Below are positions 7,637 through 15,357 of a DNA stretch of 25,519 nt, piece by piece. The notes beneath the pieces are model-generated. The model did no database searches. It was not told the DNA's origin and worked only from the letters and a program-made list of their open reading frames with translations. Position 1 is the stretch's first letter, and each line of letters begins with the position of its first letter. A program made the position numbers and the translations under genes. This DNA is from an uncultured Clostridia bacterium (GTDB lineage Bacteria > Bacillota > Clostridia > Peptostreptococcales > Anaerovoracaceae), in the NCBI GenBank assembly GCA_934255435.1, contig CAKQNZ010000010.1, positions 1-25,519 of the forward strand. Reading direction: 5' to 3'.

Positions 7637-7690
7637 GCGCCTGCAGGGAACGGTATGTTTTCACTGCAGGCGCCATTTTGTTTTCTTTTG
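7637..7690 (+). terminator. Intrinsic terminator of the glycerol dehydrogenase gene
   Basis: GCGCCTGCAG (7637-7646) and CTGCAGGCGC (7664-7673) form a perfect 10-bp stem with a 17-base loop, followed by a long T-rich run (ATTTTGTTTTCTTTT). Confidence 0.92.
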
Positions 7691-7715
7691 ATTTTCAGGC
7701 AAAGCGTGGTAGAAT
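7688..7715 (+). promoter_or_regulatory. Candidate promoter of the AAA-ATPase-like gene
   Basis: TTGATT (7688-7693), a 16-base spacer and TAGAAT (7710-7715) lie 43 bases before the start codon. The -35 box overlaps the T tract of the preceding terminator. Confidence 0.45.
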
Positions 7716-7758
7716 ATATTAAAGACATGCAGTGGACTGCTGCACAGGAGGTGTATCT

Positions 7759-9336
7759 ATGGGTATTTATGTGAATCCGGGAAACGGAAGGTTCCAGGAA
7801 GCTGTGAATTCGGAGATATATGTGGACAAGACAGGGCTGATAAGATATACGAATTCGATAGTGCATACTATGCAGCACAATATATGCGTCAGCCGTCCGA
7901 GACGTTTCGGCAAGTCACTGGCTGCAAGCATGCTGGCGGCGTATTACGGGCGGGGATGCGACAGCCGTGAGATGTTTTCGGGATTCGAGATAGCCGCGGA
8001 TGAGAGCTTTGAAAAACATCTGAACCGGTACGATGTGATCTTTCTCAATATGCAGGAGTTCCTGAGCAGAAGCAAAGACATAAATGGACTTATAGACCGT
8101 ATCAGCAGGCTGGTGATCAGAGATCTCAAAGGCCTGTATCCGGGTGTGGACTATTTTGACGATACGAATGTGGTGGATTCTATTCAGGATGTATATGCTG
8201 CGGAGGGGCATCCTTTCGTAGTGATAATCGACGAATGGGACTGCATATTCCGTGAATACAAGAACGACAAGGCATCTCAGGAGATCTATCTGGATTTTCT
8301 CCGGGATTTCATAAAGGATAAGGAATATATACATCTGACATATATGACAGGGATCCTGCCTGTAAAGAAATACGGAACTCACTCGGCGCTTAACATGTTC
8401 GACGAATTTTCCATGATAGATCCGGGTCCGCTGGCAGAGTATGTGGGCTTCACGGAGCAGGAGGTCAGCGAGCTGTGTGACAGATACGGCATGGATCTTG
8501 GCGAAGTCAAGGACTGGTATGACGGCTATTCATTCAAAGGCGCTCCGTCTATATACAGTCCGCGTTCCGTTGTGAGCTGCATGAGATTCGGCAATATAGG
8601 CAACTACTGGAATCAGACTGAGACTTTTGAAGCCCTGCAGGTTTATATAGACATGAATTTCGACGGGCTGAAGGACGATGTACTGAGCATGATGATGGGT
8701 GAACATGTGCCGGTGAGGACTGCTGGATTTTCCAATGATATGGTGACATTCAACAATGAGGACGACGTCCTGACACTGCTGGTGCACCTTGGCTATCTGG
8801 GTTATGATTCAGAAGAAAAGTGCGTGTTCATACCAAACAATGAGGTTCGGGAGGAATATGTTACAGTCGTGTCAGTGTCGGACTGGGGCGAAGTGTCTTC
8901 TGCGCTTCGGGATTCTGCAGATACGCTGAACGCTATATGGAAAGGGTATCCGGAAAGAGTAGCGGAGGGGATAAGAAAAGCTCATTTCGAAACTTCGCAC
9001 CTGCAGTACAATGATGAAAACGCCCTGAGCTATACTGTTTCGCTGGCGCTTTATGCTGCAAGGAATTTTTACACAGTGCACCGGGAGCTGCCGGGAGGCA
9101 AAGGCTTCGCGGATCTGGTGTTTGTTCCGAGAAAGCGTTTTGCGGACAGACCGGCGCTGGTGGTGGAACTGAAATGGAACGACACCGCGGAAGGTGCCGT
9201 GGAACAGATCAAAAACAGGGAATACTGCCGCAGCCTTGAAGAGTACAGCGGCAGCATCCTGCTGGTAGGCGTATCCTATGACCGGCAGACGAAGGAACAT
9301 AAATGTGTCATAGAGGAAGTCGTCAAGCAGCAGTGA
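7759..9336 (+). CDS. AAA-ATPase-like protein with C-terminal PD-(D/E)xK nuclease domain
   Basis: A 525-residue protein. The N-terminal domain (AAA-ATPase_like family) opens with NPGNGRFQEAVNSEIYVDKT and holds a divergent Walker A SRPRRFGKSL (45-54) and a Walker B FVVIIDEWDC (153-162). The C-terminal domain (PDDEXK_9 type) has D452 (GFADLVF) and E470-L-K472 (VVELKW), a full nuclease triad. Such proteins occur in many copies in gut Firmicutes and Bacteroidetes and have no settled function; roles in defence or as selfish elements have been guessed. The ATG at 7759 follows AGGAGGTG with five bases between. It is a stand-alone gene and no terminal repeats or target duplications are evident. All catalytic residues appear intact. 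Confidence 0.88.
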   Translation: MGIYVNPGNGRFQEAVNSEIYVDKTGLIRYTNSIVHTMQHNICVSRPRRFGKSLAASMLAAYYGRGCDSREMFSGFEIAADESFEKHLNRYDVIFLNMQEFLSRSKDINGLIDRISRLVIRDLKGLYPGVDYFDDTNVVDSIQDVYAAEGHPFVVIIDEWDCIFREYKNDKASQEIYLDFLRDFIKDKEYIHLTYMTGILPVKKYGTHSALNMFDEFSMIDPGPLAEYVGFTEQEVSELCDRYGMDLGEVKDWYDGYSFKGAPSIYSPRSVVSCMRFGNIGNYWNQTETFEALQVYIDMNFDGLKDDVLSMMMGEHVPVRTAGFSNDMVTFNNEDDVLTLLVHLGYLGYDSEEKCVFIPNNEVREEYVTVVSVSDWGEVSSALRDSADTLNAIWKGYPERVAEGIRKAHFETSHLQYNDENALSYTVSLALYAARNFYTVHRELPGGKGFADLVFVPRKRFADRPALVVELKWNDTAEGAVEQIKNREYCRSLEEYSGSILLVGVSYDRQTKEHKCVIEEVVKQQ

Positions 9337-9430
9337 CATCATTCATTTTCCGGTGACGGAGTGCCGGGCTCAGCGGATCTCTGCTTTCAGGTCGTAGTGT
9401 ATGCTGTTGTCCCAGACCCGGCTTATACTC

Positions 9431-9459
9431 TTTACAATCCCGTGCAGGCATGGTAGAAT
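9431..9459 (+). promoter_or_regulatory. Promoter of the ykkCD leader
   Basis: TTTACA (9431-9436), a 17-base spacer and TAGAAT (9454-9459), with an extended -10 TG at 9451-9452. Each hexamer matches consensus at five of six bases. Transcription should start near 9466, leaving a leader of about 125 bases before the ykkC start codon. Confidence 0.75.
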
Positions 9460-9463
9460 CAGG

Positions 9464-9571
9464 GTACTGAGAGAAATAAATATCGTACTGCCACCGGGCA
9501 GTTGATGCATTGGCATCCATTTGTGTATCGTTAGGTCTTTGAAGATATGCAGGAGGATGCTTGTTTTTGTT
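9464..9571 (+). ncRNA. Candidate guanidine-type riboswitch with terminator, upstream of ykkCD
   Basis: The leader holds two adjacent hairpins: ACTGCC-ACCG-GGCAGT (9487-9502) and GATGC-ATTG-GCATC (9504-9517). The right arm of the second is also the left arm of a terminator: 9513-9529 pairs with 9544-9560 (GCATCC/GGATGC, TTTG/CAGG, TGTATC/GATATG, with one A-A mismatch and four wobbles), followed by TTGTTTTTGTT. The two folds exclude each other, as in an ON-type transcriptional riboswitch. Guanidine riboswitches are known to control SMR exporters, including ykkCD. I do not see the core of guanidine-I (ykkC) or the ACGR loops of guanidine-II. The guanidine-IV (mepA) class is possible but I cannot confirm its consensus, so the ligand is inferred from gene context. 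Confidence 0.55.
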
Positions 9572-9590
9572 AAAGAAAGGATCATACAAA

Positions 9591-10070
9591 ATGAACAGGA
9601 GCTGGATCTATGTTTATCTTTCGGGCATCACAGAGATACTGTGGGCTGTAGGGCTGAAATATTCAGATGCCTGGTGGGAGTGGGTGCTGACTTTCACCCT
9701 TATAATCATGGCTTTCGTGCTGACGATAAAGGCCTCCGAGGCGCTGCCGGTGGCCACGGTCTACGTGGTCTTCACCGGGATCGGTGCAGTGGGGACAAAT
9801 CTGGTGGATATCTTAGTTTTCAGGGAACCTGTCAGCGTCATGAAGATAGTGTTCATCGTGCTGCTCATCACCGGGATAATCGGTCTGAAGCTGGTGACTG
9901 ACAAGCCGGAAGACAGCGGGGTGCATGACAGTGTTGCGGTAGCGGCCGGGTGCTTTGCCGGAGGATGCAGCAACGACACTGACGGGTGCTGTGTCAGCCA
10001 TGCAGGGGCAAATGCAGAGGTGGCTGCTTTGGAAGCAGCAGACAGCAAGCAGGCCGGGGAGGTGAGATAG
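9591..10070 (+). CDS. ykkC: Paired SMR-family exporter subunit YkkC, with long Cys-rich tail
   Basis: A 159-residue small multidrug resistance protein with four membrane helices and the essential glutamate E15 (GITEILWAVGLKYS). It resembles YkkC of Bacillus subtilis, including VYVVFTGIGAVGT (58-69) and GLKLVTD (98-104). YkkC works with YkkD as a heterodimeric exporter, and guanidinium is the likely substrate of riboswitch-linked pairs. Compared with YkkC homologues of about 110 residues it has some 48 extra residues. This tail is Ala-rich and holds C121, C126, C133, C134 and H137, which could bind metal. The ATG at 9591 lies downstream of AAAGGA. The stop codon is followed directly by the ykkD ATG, so the two are translationally coupled. 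Confidence 0.9.
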   Translation: MNRSWIYVYLSGITEILWAVGLKYSDAWWEWVLTFTLIIMAFVLTIKASEALPVATVYVVFTGIGAVGTNLVDILVFREPVSVMKIVFIVLLITGIIGLKLVTDKPEDSGVHDSVAVAAGCFAGGCSNDTDGCCVSHAGANAEVAALEAADSKQAGEVR

Positions 10071-10385
10071 ATGGCGTGGATATTTCTTGTACTGGCCGGA
10101 TGCTTTGAAGTTGTAGGCGTTATCGGTATGAACAAAGTCACCGAAAGGAAATGTTTCAGTTCCTTTGCAGTGCTCATTGTGGGATTTTCACTGAGCTTCG
10201 GACTTCTCAGCCTGGCGCTGAGGACACTGCCGCTGGGGATGTCATACGCCATATGGACCGGCATCGGATCGGTGGGAGCGACACTGGTGGGGATGATATT
10301 CTACGGCGATTCACGCAGTATGAAGCGTATACTGCTGATCGCTCTTGTCATAGTTTCCATAGTCGGCCTGAAGCTGATATCGTGA
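10071..10385 (+). CDS. ykkD: Paired SMR-family exporter subunit YkkD
   Basis: A 104-residue four-helix SMR protein and partner of YkkC. It carries E13 (GCFEVVGVIGMNK), the SMR loop LGMSYAIWTGIGSVGATLVG (about 62-81) and a GLKLIS end, all close to YkkD of Bacillus. Heterodimeric SMR pairs sit in the membrane with the two subunits in fixed opposite orientations and exchange protons for cationic substrates. The start codon directly abuts the ykkC stop (TAGATGG), with GGGGAGGTGAG just upstream inside ykkC. A strong terminator follows 14 bases after the stop, so the operon contains only these two genes. Confidence 0.92.
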   Translation: MAWIFLVLAGCFEVVGVIGMNKVTERKCFSSFAVLIVGFSLSFGLLSLALRTLPLGMSYAIWTGIGSVGATLVGMIFYGDSRSMKRILLIALVIVSIVGLKLIS

Positions 10386-10399
10386 TGAAAACGGGATAT

Positions 10400-10447
10400 A
10401 CACCCTTGTGTCTGCCGCAGAGCTGCGGTATGTGCAGGGGTGTTTTT
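10400..10447 (+). terminator. Intrinsic terminator of the ykkCD operon
   Basis: ACACCC (10400-10405) pairs with GGGTGT (10438-10443), and CCGCA (10415-10419) with TGCGG (10424-10428) inside. Five T follow (10443-10447). Confidence 0.85.
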
Positions 10448-10527
10448 GCACATATATGTCCGGAAATGGCGAGACACAGGGCCGGAGAAGTGTTATCATG
10501 CAGTTGATGACAGACAGGAGAGTATTT

Positions 10528-11988
10528 ATGGATCAGGAAAGCAAAGAAGCATTGTTCAGGGCGTTCAAGGCTCATGATACGAGGTTTGATGGCAAGGTGT
10601 ACATTGGCGTGACGACTACAGGGATATACTGCAGACCGGTGTGTGCCGCCAGGATGCCGAAGTTCAGTAACTGCGAGTTTTTCGGCAGTGCTACCGAGGC
10701 GGAGCAGGCGGGGTTCAGACCATGCAAGACATGCAGGCCGGAACTGGCTCCTGACGACAACGATCAGGACCACGACAAGATAGCAGGCAGAGTCGCTGCT
10801 TACATAGAAGAAAGCTGCAGTATGGGCGAGTCCATGGAGGATGTGGCGTCAAAATTCGGATTTTCTCAGCGCCAGCTGCGCAGGATATTCAAAGATGAAT
10901 TCAACGTGACGATGATTGAGTATCAGCAGACCTGCAGGCTCCTGCTGGCGAAGAAGCTGCTGACGGAAACGGATCTTTCCGTGACTGAGGTATCGGCGGC
11001 TTCGGGGTTCGGCAGCGTCAGGCGACTGAACGATACTTTCCGTGAAAAATACAGGATGGCTCCCGGTGAACTGAGAAAACGCAGGAAAAAAGGCCGGGAA
11101 TGCACAGGCAGCATACGTGTAGGCATCGGGTACAGACCGCCCTACAGGTGGGAGGAGCTTCTTGACTTTTTCAGGATGAGAGCTGTTTCAGGCGTCGAAT
11201 ATGTGGACGGCTGCAGCTACTCCAGAGTGATCTGCAAAGAAGACAGGGAAGGTAATACCCTTGCAGGATGGATCCGGGTGACCAACGATGAGAAACGTTC
11301 GCTATTGAATGTGGAGGTCAGCGATAGTCTGGTGCCTGTGGTGTCAGGGATCATAGCTGATGTGAAGCGCATGTTCGATACGGGATGCGATCCTGCAGAG
11401 ATCAGCAGCAAGCTGATGGATCTGGAAAAGTACTGTGAAGGTGGATTCAGACCGGGCACACGTCTTCCGGGAGCAGCCGGCAGCTTCGAGATCTGCGTCA
11501 GAGCAGTGCTGGGGCAGCAGATAACAGTCAAAGCTGCGCGGACACTGGCAGAGAGACTTGTAAAGAACTTTGGCAGACCGGTGAACACCGGCAGGGAGGG
11601 ACTGAGTCACGCCTTTCCATCTGTACAGGATATATGCAGACTGGAAGGCAGGACAGAAGACCACCTGGGGCCGCTGGGGATAACATCATCCAGAGCGGCG
11701 GCAATACGAAGCATTGCAGAGATGTTTGCGGAAGGCATGATAAACTGGGAGAAAGACCGGCCGGAGGAGATCATGGAGACCCTGATGGAGATCCGCGGGA
11801 TAGGCCCATGGACCGCGAAGTATATCGTCATGAGGGTCATGAGCTTTCCTGACGTGTTCCTTGAAACCGACGCCGGAGTGAAAGAAGGCATGTCCGGTCT
11901 GGCGCCCGCAGAAATGAAAAAGATTTCGGAAAAATGGAGACCGTGGCGCAGCTATGCGGTCATAGGGATCTGGAACAGTCTGTCATGA
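10528..11988 (+). CDS. Ada methyl-sensor/AraC regulator fused to AlkA DNA-3-methyladenine glycosylase
   Basis: A 486-residue fusion for adaptive repair of alkylated DNA. The Ada zinc domain has four cysteines C35, C39, C66 and C69 (IYCRPVCAAR, CKTCRPE), the first equivalent to the methyl-phosphotriester acceptor of Ada. An AraC-type double helix-turn-helix follows (about 85-185). The AlkA part includes an N-terminal domain (about 195-290) and the HhH-GPD glycosylase, with GIGPWTAKYI (424-433) and catalytic D448 in DVFLETDAGV, aligned with D238 of E. coli AlkA. The ATG at 10528 follows AGGAGAG five bases upstream; earlier in-frame starts extend into the ykkD terminator. Methyl transfer to the sensor probably activates its own transcription. 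Such Ada-AlkA fusions are known in other bacteria. The GNAT gene follows after 45 bases. Confidence 0.93.
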   Translation: MDQESKEALFRAFKAHDTRFDGKVYIGVTTTGIYCRPVCAARMPKFSNCEFFGSATEAEQAGFRPCKTCRPELAPDDNDQDHDKIAGRVAAYIEESCSMGESMEDVASKFGFSQRQLRRIFKDEFNVTMIEYQQTCRLLLAKKLLTETDLSVTEVSAASGFGSVRRLNDTFREKYRMAPGELRKRRKKGRECTGSIRVGIGYRPPYRWEELLDFFRMRAVSGVEYVDGCSYSRVICKEDREGNTLAGWIRVTNDEKRSLLNVEVSDSLVPVVSGIIADVKRMFDTGCDPAEISSKLMDLEKYCEGGFRPGTRLPGAAGSFEICVRAVLGQQITVKAARTLAERLVKNFGRPVNTGREGLSHAFPSVQDICRLEGRTEDHLGPLGITSSRAAAIRSIAEMFAEGMINWEKDRPEEIMETLMEIRGIGPWTAKYIVMRVMSFPDVFLETDAGVKEGMSGLAPAEMKKISEKWRPWRSYAVIGIWNSLS

Positions 11989-12033
11989 AATCGTGTATTT
12001 TTGAAAACAGTGAATCGAAAGGATCGTGATGAA

Positions 12034-12477
12034 ATGTACAGGATAGTTGAAACTCAGGATTATTACCCGGTGTCCGTGATGTGCCATGAGTGCGGCCTGG
12101 AGGTGGAACCATCGGAAACAGCACCGGGATATGTACAGAAAATGTGGAAATGCGAGGATACCGATACGGGGGAGATGGTGGCGGCGGCAGTAACAGCCTT
12201 CAGAGACGGATGCCATGTGCTGGAAAATCTGGTCGTCAGTGCGGAACACAGGAGCAGACATCTGGGAGAGAACCTGATGAAGAAAGTGGAACATGAACTT
12301 CGCTGTCAGGGAGTGGACAAACTCTGGGGATGCGCCAAAGTTCCGGACTATTATACGAGACTGGGCTGGAAACTCTTTGACGGTAAGGAAAAACCGGTGA
12401 TATCGAACTGCCAGAAATGCAGACAGTTCGGGAATATATGCTTTCCGGAGATAATCGTGAAAGAACTGCAGCAGTGA
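12034..12477 (+). CDS. GNAT family N-acetyltransferase with CxxC motifs
   Basis: A 147-residue acetyltransferase of unknown substrate. The acetyl-CoA binding region is ENLVVSAEHRSRHLGENLMK (64-83), followed by WGCAKVPDYYTRLGWKLF in the second half of the fold. The protein has C17-x2-C20 near the start and C126-x2-C129 with C136 at the end (CQKCRQFGNICFPEI). This conserved C-terminal cysteine pattern marks a known GNAT subgroup and could form a metal site linking both ends. The ATG at 12034 is chosen because AAAGGA (12018-12023) lies ten bases upstream; the TTG at 12001 has no such site. It follows the Ada-AlkA gene closely and may be co-transcribed, but no role in DNA repair is implied. Confidence 0.85.
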   Translation: MYRIVETQDYYPVSVMCHECGLEVEPSETAPGYVQKMWKCEDTDTGEMVAAAVTAFRDGCHVLENLVVSAEHRSRHLGENLMKKVEHELRCQGVDKLWGCAKVPDYYTRLGWKLFDGKEKPVISNCQKCRQFGNICFPEIIVKELQQ

Positions 12478-12550
12478 CTTTTCATTGGATATGCAGATGT
12501 ATGACTGCGGATTACGTTACATCAGGCTACGGATCGATTTACGCCGGGGC

Positions 12551-13333
12551 TCATGGTCTCCTGAGGGCGCATGGCATGCCTGCGATGCACTTGCCGCAGA
12601 CTTCGGAGCCAACGTCCGTACTGCCGTCTCCGCCGTATGAACTGCCGAAGGATGTATGTATCGCTGCATTTTTCAGACACTGAGCGTAGCATTTTCGGCG
12701 ATCATAGATTTCCGGCGTCAGCGCTCCGGCGGGACAGACCTTCATACAGAGTCCGCATTTACCGGATCTTTTATAGAGACACGCCTCCTCAGTCTGAGGC
12801 TTTCCGGCGGTGACGTCGAGATCAGTGACAAGGCCGTTGATCCTTCCTGCGCATCCGTTTTCGGTTATGAGCATGTTGTTGAGCCCGAAGGTTCCCAGTC
12901 CCGCTGCATATGCGAAGTGACGGAACGACCAGTGACTTATGATCTCGTCACGGTAGAAGGCTGACGCCTCAGGTGATTGAGCGGCGTTGTAGCCGAGACT
13001 GCGAATGACCTCGGTGAGGTGATCGTTCAGCTCAGGGAACATGGAATTGGTCTCTTCATATATGCGGGCCCATTCTGCAGACGCAAGACCGCTGCCACGG
13101 TTGCTTTTCACGAGTTCATCCCTGAAGGGCAGGAAATACACCAGCAGGACTGTTGCGTCAGGCATGACATCCTCGGGCATCTGGTGTTCTGATACGGTAT
13201 AGTCACGGAGATTCCTGATATACGGGCTATATATATCGGCGAACCCCACAAGAGGATCTTTCCATGTATCCGGGTCTGTATTTTTTATGAAAGTGCTGAT
13301 CTCACCGGTCAGCAGCTTTTTTATATCTGACAT
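12551..13333 (-). CDS. QueG-like 4Fe-4S double-cluster protein
   Basis: A 260-residue iron-sulfur protein of the epoxyqueuosine reductase-related family. The N-terminal two thirds (GFADIYSP, HWSFRHFAYAAGLGTFGLNN at 134-153) resemble the cobalamin-binding region of QueG. The C-terminal third holds C185, C193, C196, C200 (CGLCMKVCPAGAL), then C215, C219, C246, C249 and C255 (CGKCIAGMPC), enough for two 4Fe-4S clusters. It is shorter than authentic QueG and lacks its HEAT-repeat tail, so queuosine synthesis should not be assumed; relatives in Clostridia are widespread and uncharacterised. The start at 13333 follows a perfect AAGGAGG with five bases between. The gene is convergent to the GNAT gene, with 73 bases between them and no clear terminator. 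Confidence 0.85.
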   Translation of the reverse strand: MSDIKKLLTGEISTFIKNTDPDTWKDPLVGFADIYSPYIRNLRDYTVSEHQMPEDVMPDATVLLVYFLPFRDELVKSNRGSGLASAEWARIYEETNSMFPELNDHLTEVIRSLGYNAAQSPEASAFYRDEIISHWSFRHFAYAAGLGTFGLNNMLITENGCAGRINGLVTDLDVTAGKPQTEEACLYKRSGKCGLCMKVCPAGALTPEIYDRRKCYAQCLKNAAIHTSFGSSYGGDGSTDVGSEVCGKCIAGMPCALRRP

Positions 13334-13501
13334 TGCAGCCTCCTTGAAATTTTGCTTGTGATTTCATGCAGTATTTGAGATATGCACCGGTCCGGCAGAA
13401 GTTTATCAGCATCATAAGACCGGGAAATACATACAGATAATTATATATCTGACTGCAAAAAAAGTAAATATTACGAGAATTTCAAAGTGAAATATATCCC
13501 C

Positions 13502-13530
13502 TTAATAAAACCGTTTTTCTGTGATATCAT
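13502..13530 (+). promoter_or_regulatory. Promoter of the LysE-type exporter gene
   Basis: TTAATA (13502-13507), a 17-base spacer and TATCAT (13525-13530), with an extended -10 TG at 13522-13523, lie 35 bases before the start codon. Confidence 0.55.
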
Positions 13531-13565
13531 AGCATCATGATTTTATCACAGGAGGTTTTGATTTC

Positions 13566-14153
13566 ATGCCGGGTTATGTGCTTTTCAATTTTTTCATATA
13601 CTGCGTCATCAATGCGTTCACGCCGGGACCGGGCAACATACTTGCACTGAACACTATAACAAATTACGGATGGAAGAAGGGCAGGCCGCTGTTCTTCGGG
13701 ATATTTGCAGGTTATTACTGCGTCCAGACTGTCTGCGCCATATTCGTATACGGAGTAGGGGAATTCCTGCCCCAGGCTCTGGAGGTCATCAAGTACATAG
13801 GAGCTGCATATATACTCTGGCTGACGATACATATCGCATTCAGCAAACCTGATACAGAGGATGATGAGAAGAGCGCCTCGTTCCTCAAGGGATTCCTGCT
13901 GCAGTTCGTGAATGTGAAGATATACATGTTCGGAATCACTGCCATAACAGGTTTTGTCACAGGATACAGCACATCTTTCCCGGTGCTGATGGGATTCGAG
14001 ATGTTCATTGCCACTATAGGAAGTATCGCGACACTGACCTGGATAGGCATGGGCGCGCTGATACAGAAGTTCTACATCAGACATTACAGAGGGATAAATA
14101 TAATACTTGCCCTTACATTGCTGGAGTGTATATGGAGTATACTGAAAAACTGA
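13566..14153 (+). CDS. LysE/RhtB family amino acid exporter
   Basis: A 195-residue membrane protein with about six helices. The family signature TPGPGN (19-24) follows the first helix, and the region GFLLQFVNVKIYMFGITAI corresponds to the second conserved half. Members export amino acids such as lysine, threonine or homoserine by proton exchange; the substrate here cannot be told. The ATG at 13566 is preceded by AGGAGGT (13550-13556) with nine bases between. It is a monocistronic unit with an upstream extended -10 promoter and a terminator about 125 bases downstream. Confidence 0.9.
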   Translation: MPGYVLFNFFIYCVINAFTPGPGNILALNTITNYGWKKGRPLFFGIFAGYYCVQTVCAIFVYGVGEFLPQALEVIKYIGAAYILWLTIHIAFSKPDTEDDEKSASFLKGFLLQFVNVKIYMFGITAITGFVTGYSTSFPVLMGFEMFIATIGSIATLTWIGMGALIQKFYIRHYRGINIILALTLLECIWSILKN

Positions 14154-14280
14154 CAAGCCACTGCAGTCTGCACATACCGGTATTATAATTGTAGCGGATC
14201 CTTGATCTGGCTGTTACGATACTCCGGAATATGCAGTTTTTGAAGACACAGGGTTTTATAATAGCGATATTTTGCGATGT

Positions 14281-14306
14281 CCCGGGCACAACACCCGGGC
14301 ATTTTT
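14281..14306 (+). terminator. Intrinsic terminator downstream of the LysE-type gene
   Basis: CCCGGG (14281-14286) and CCCGGG (14294-14299) form a GC-only 6-bp stem with a 7-base loop, followed by CATTTTT. It lies 128 bases after the stop codon; the sequence between shows -10-like TATAAT at 14184 and 14257 but no matching -35. Confidence 0.75.
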
Positions 14307-14375
14307 CTGTGCGGAAAGACTGAGCATATCATTTTGCGACTGTTACACCGCATACGACGTTTGATCGAATAAAAA

Positions 14376-14424
14376 TGACTTTATGTAAAATATATTTGAC
14401 ATAAAGTCAATAAAGTTGTATATT
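14376..14424 (+). promoter_or_regulatory. Consensus promoter with 11-bp palindromic operator
   Basis: TTGACA (14396-14401), a 17-base spacer and TATATT (14419-14424). A perfect inverted repeat TGACTTTATGT (14376-14386) / ACATAAAGTCA (14399-14409) with a 12-base gap overlaps the -35 box and spacer. Half-site centres are 23 bases apart, about two helical turns. This fits a repressor site, most likely for the XRE regulator encoded downstream. Confidence 0.78.
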
Positions 14425-14447
14425 GATGGTGAAAGGAGATGAGATAC

Positions 14448-14954
14448 ATGAATACGTTTTATATTATAGGATTACTGGTGGGGCTGGTTTTCGGACTGAT
14501 ACTTGCAGCTTTAGCTGTAAGGTTCTGCAGAGGCAGGGGCAACTGGCGGAGCAAGTACGATGAACGTCAGAAGATCGCTATAGGCAAGGCTTACCGTGAC
14601 GGATTCTGGGCTTTGCTGGCTGCAGGTGCAGTGGCATTCGTACTGTATGAACTTGGAGTCTTTGAAAACCATGTGGATGTAATGATGGTTACAGCAGGCT
14701 TTATCGGTCTGGAAGTGTATATCGTGGGATGCATAATGAGGGACGCCTATATAGGCCTGAACGATAACGCTAAGAGGTGGACCATCATTCTTGCAGCAGC
14801 TGCTGTGCTCAACGGGATCATAGTTGCGGTGAATATCGTCAACCATACAGGCCAGACTGTCTGGATCAATCTCATAGCAGGGATATTCGTGATGATCGCA
14901 CTGGCTGCATATTTCATAAGGACCCTGATGGTGAAGAGAAGCGAGAACGAATGA
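14448..14954 (+). CDS. DERQ-motif membrane protein (DUF2178-like)
   Basis: A 168-residue protein with about five membrane segments. After the first helix comes SKYDERQ (35-41), a motif typical of small Firmicute membrane proteins paired with XRE regulators. Function unknown. The ATG at 14448 is chosen because AAAGGAG (14432-14438) lies nine bases upstream; the in-frame ATG at 14439 abuts that site and would be unusable. The XRE gene follows after 15 bases, so the two form an operon controlled by the palindromic promoter at 14376-14424. Confidence 0.82.
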   Translation: MNTFYIIGLLVGLVFGLILAALAVRFCRGRGNWRSKYDERQKIAIGKAYRDGFWALLAAGAVAFVLYELGVFENHVDVMMVTAGFIGLEVYIVGCIMRDAYIGLNDNAKRWTIILAAAAVLNGIIVAVNIVNHTGQTVWINLIAGIFVMIALAAYFIRTLMVKRSENE

Positions 14955-14969
14955 TGATGGGGGAGGACT

Positions 14970-15161
14970 ATGAAAAATCTTAAACTCAAGGCTGCGAGAG
15001 CAGCGAAGGATCTTTCCCAGCAGGCGCTTGCAGATATCGTCGGCGTTTCCAGGCAGACCGTCAATGCCATAGAGAAAGGTGACTACAATCCGTCTATAAA
15101 TCTGTGTATCTCAATATGCAAGGTGCTGGACAAGACGCTGGACGATCTGTTCTGGGAATAG
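14970..15161 (+). CDS. XRE-family helix-turn-helix regulator
   Basis: A 63-residue single-domain DNA-binding protein. The helix-turn-helix LSQQALADIVGVSRQTVNAI (14-33) and the following EKGDYNPSINLCISICKVL match small XRE/Cro regulators that accompany DERQ-type membrane proteins. It probably dimerises and represses its own operon through the 11-bp inverted repeat over the -35 box. The start follows GGGGGAGG three to seven bases upstream. A long bidirectional terminator lies about 100 bases downstream. Confidence 0.92.
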   Translation: MKNLKLKAARAAKDLSQQALADIVGVSRQTVNAIEKGDYNPSINLCISICKVLDKTLDDLFWE

Positions 15162-15259
15162 ACCGGAGGTCTGCACATCCTGCAGCACAATGATATGCCG
15201 GGAGAAAAATATCACAGTAAAGTCCGATGCTAAGATCGAAACTTTGATAATAATAACAG

Positions 15260-15309
15260 AAAACAGGTATCGCCACATACTATATAGTCAAAGCGGTACC
15301 TGTTTTGTT
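15260..15309. terminator. Bidirectional intrinsic terminator
   Basis: AAAACAGGTATCGC (15260-15273) pairs with GCGGTACCTGTTTT (15293-15306) with one T-G wobble, then GTTT. Both flanks are T-rich on their own strand, so it can serve the XRE operon on plus and read-through from the CorC-type gene on minus. Confidence 0.85.
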
Positions 15310-15357
15310 TGAATGTTCATTGATGTTTGCTGAGGCTTCAGATGGATCGGAAAATGC

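Noticed and set aside
7759..9336. Insertion sequence or prophage gene
   Set aside because: No terminal inverted repeats, target duplication, integrase or phage neighbours; the gene has its own promoter and sits between ordinary genes.
12551..13333. Authentic epoxyqueuosine reductase (QueG)
   Set aside because: At 260 residues it is shorter than QueG, lacks its C-terminal repeats and has an unusual second cysteine cluster; no other queuosine gene is nearby.
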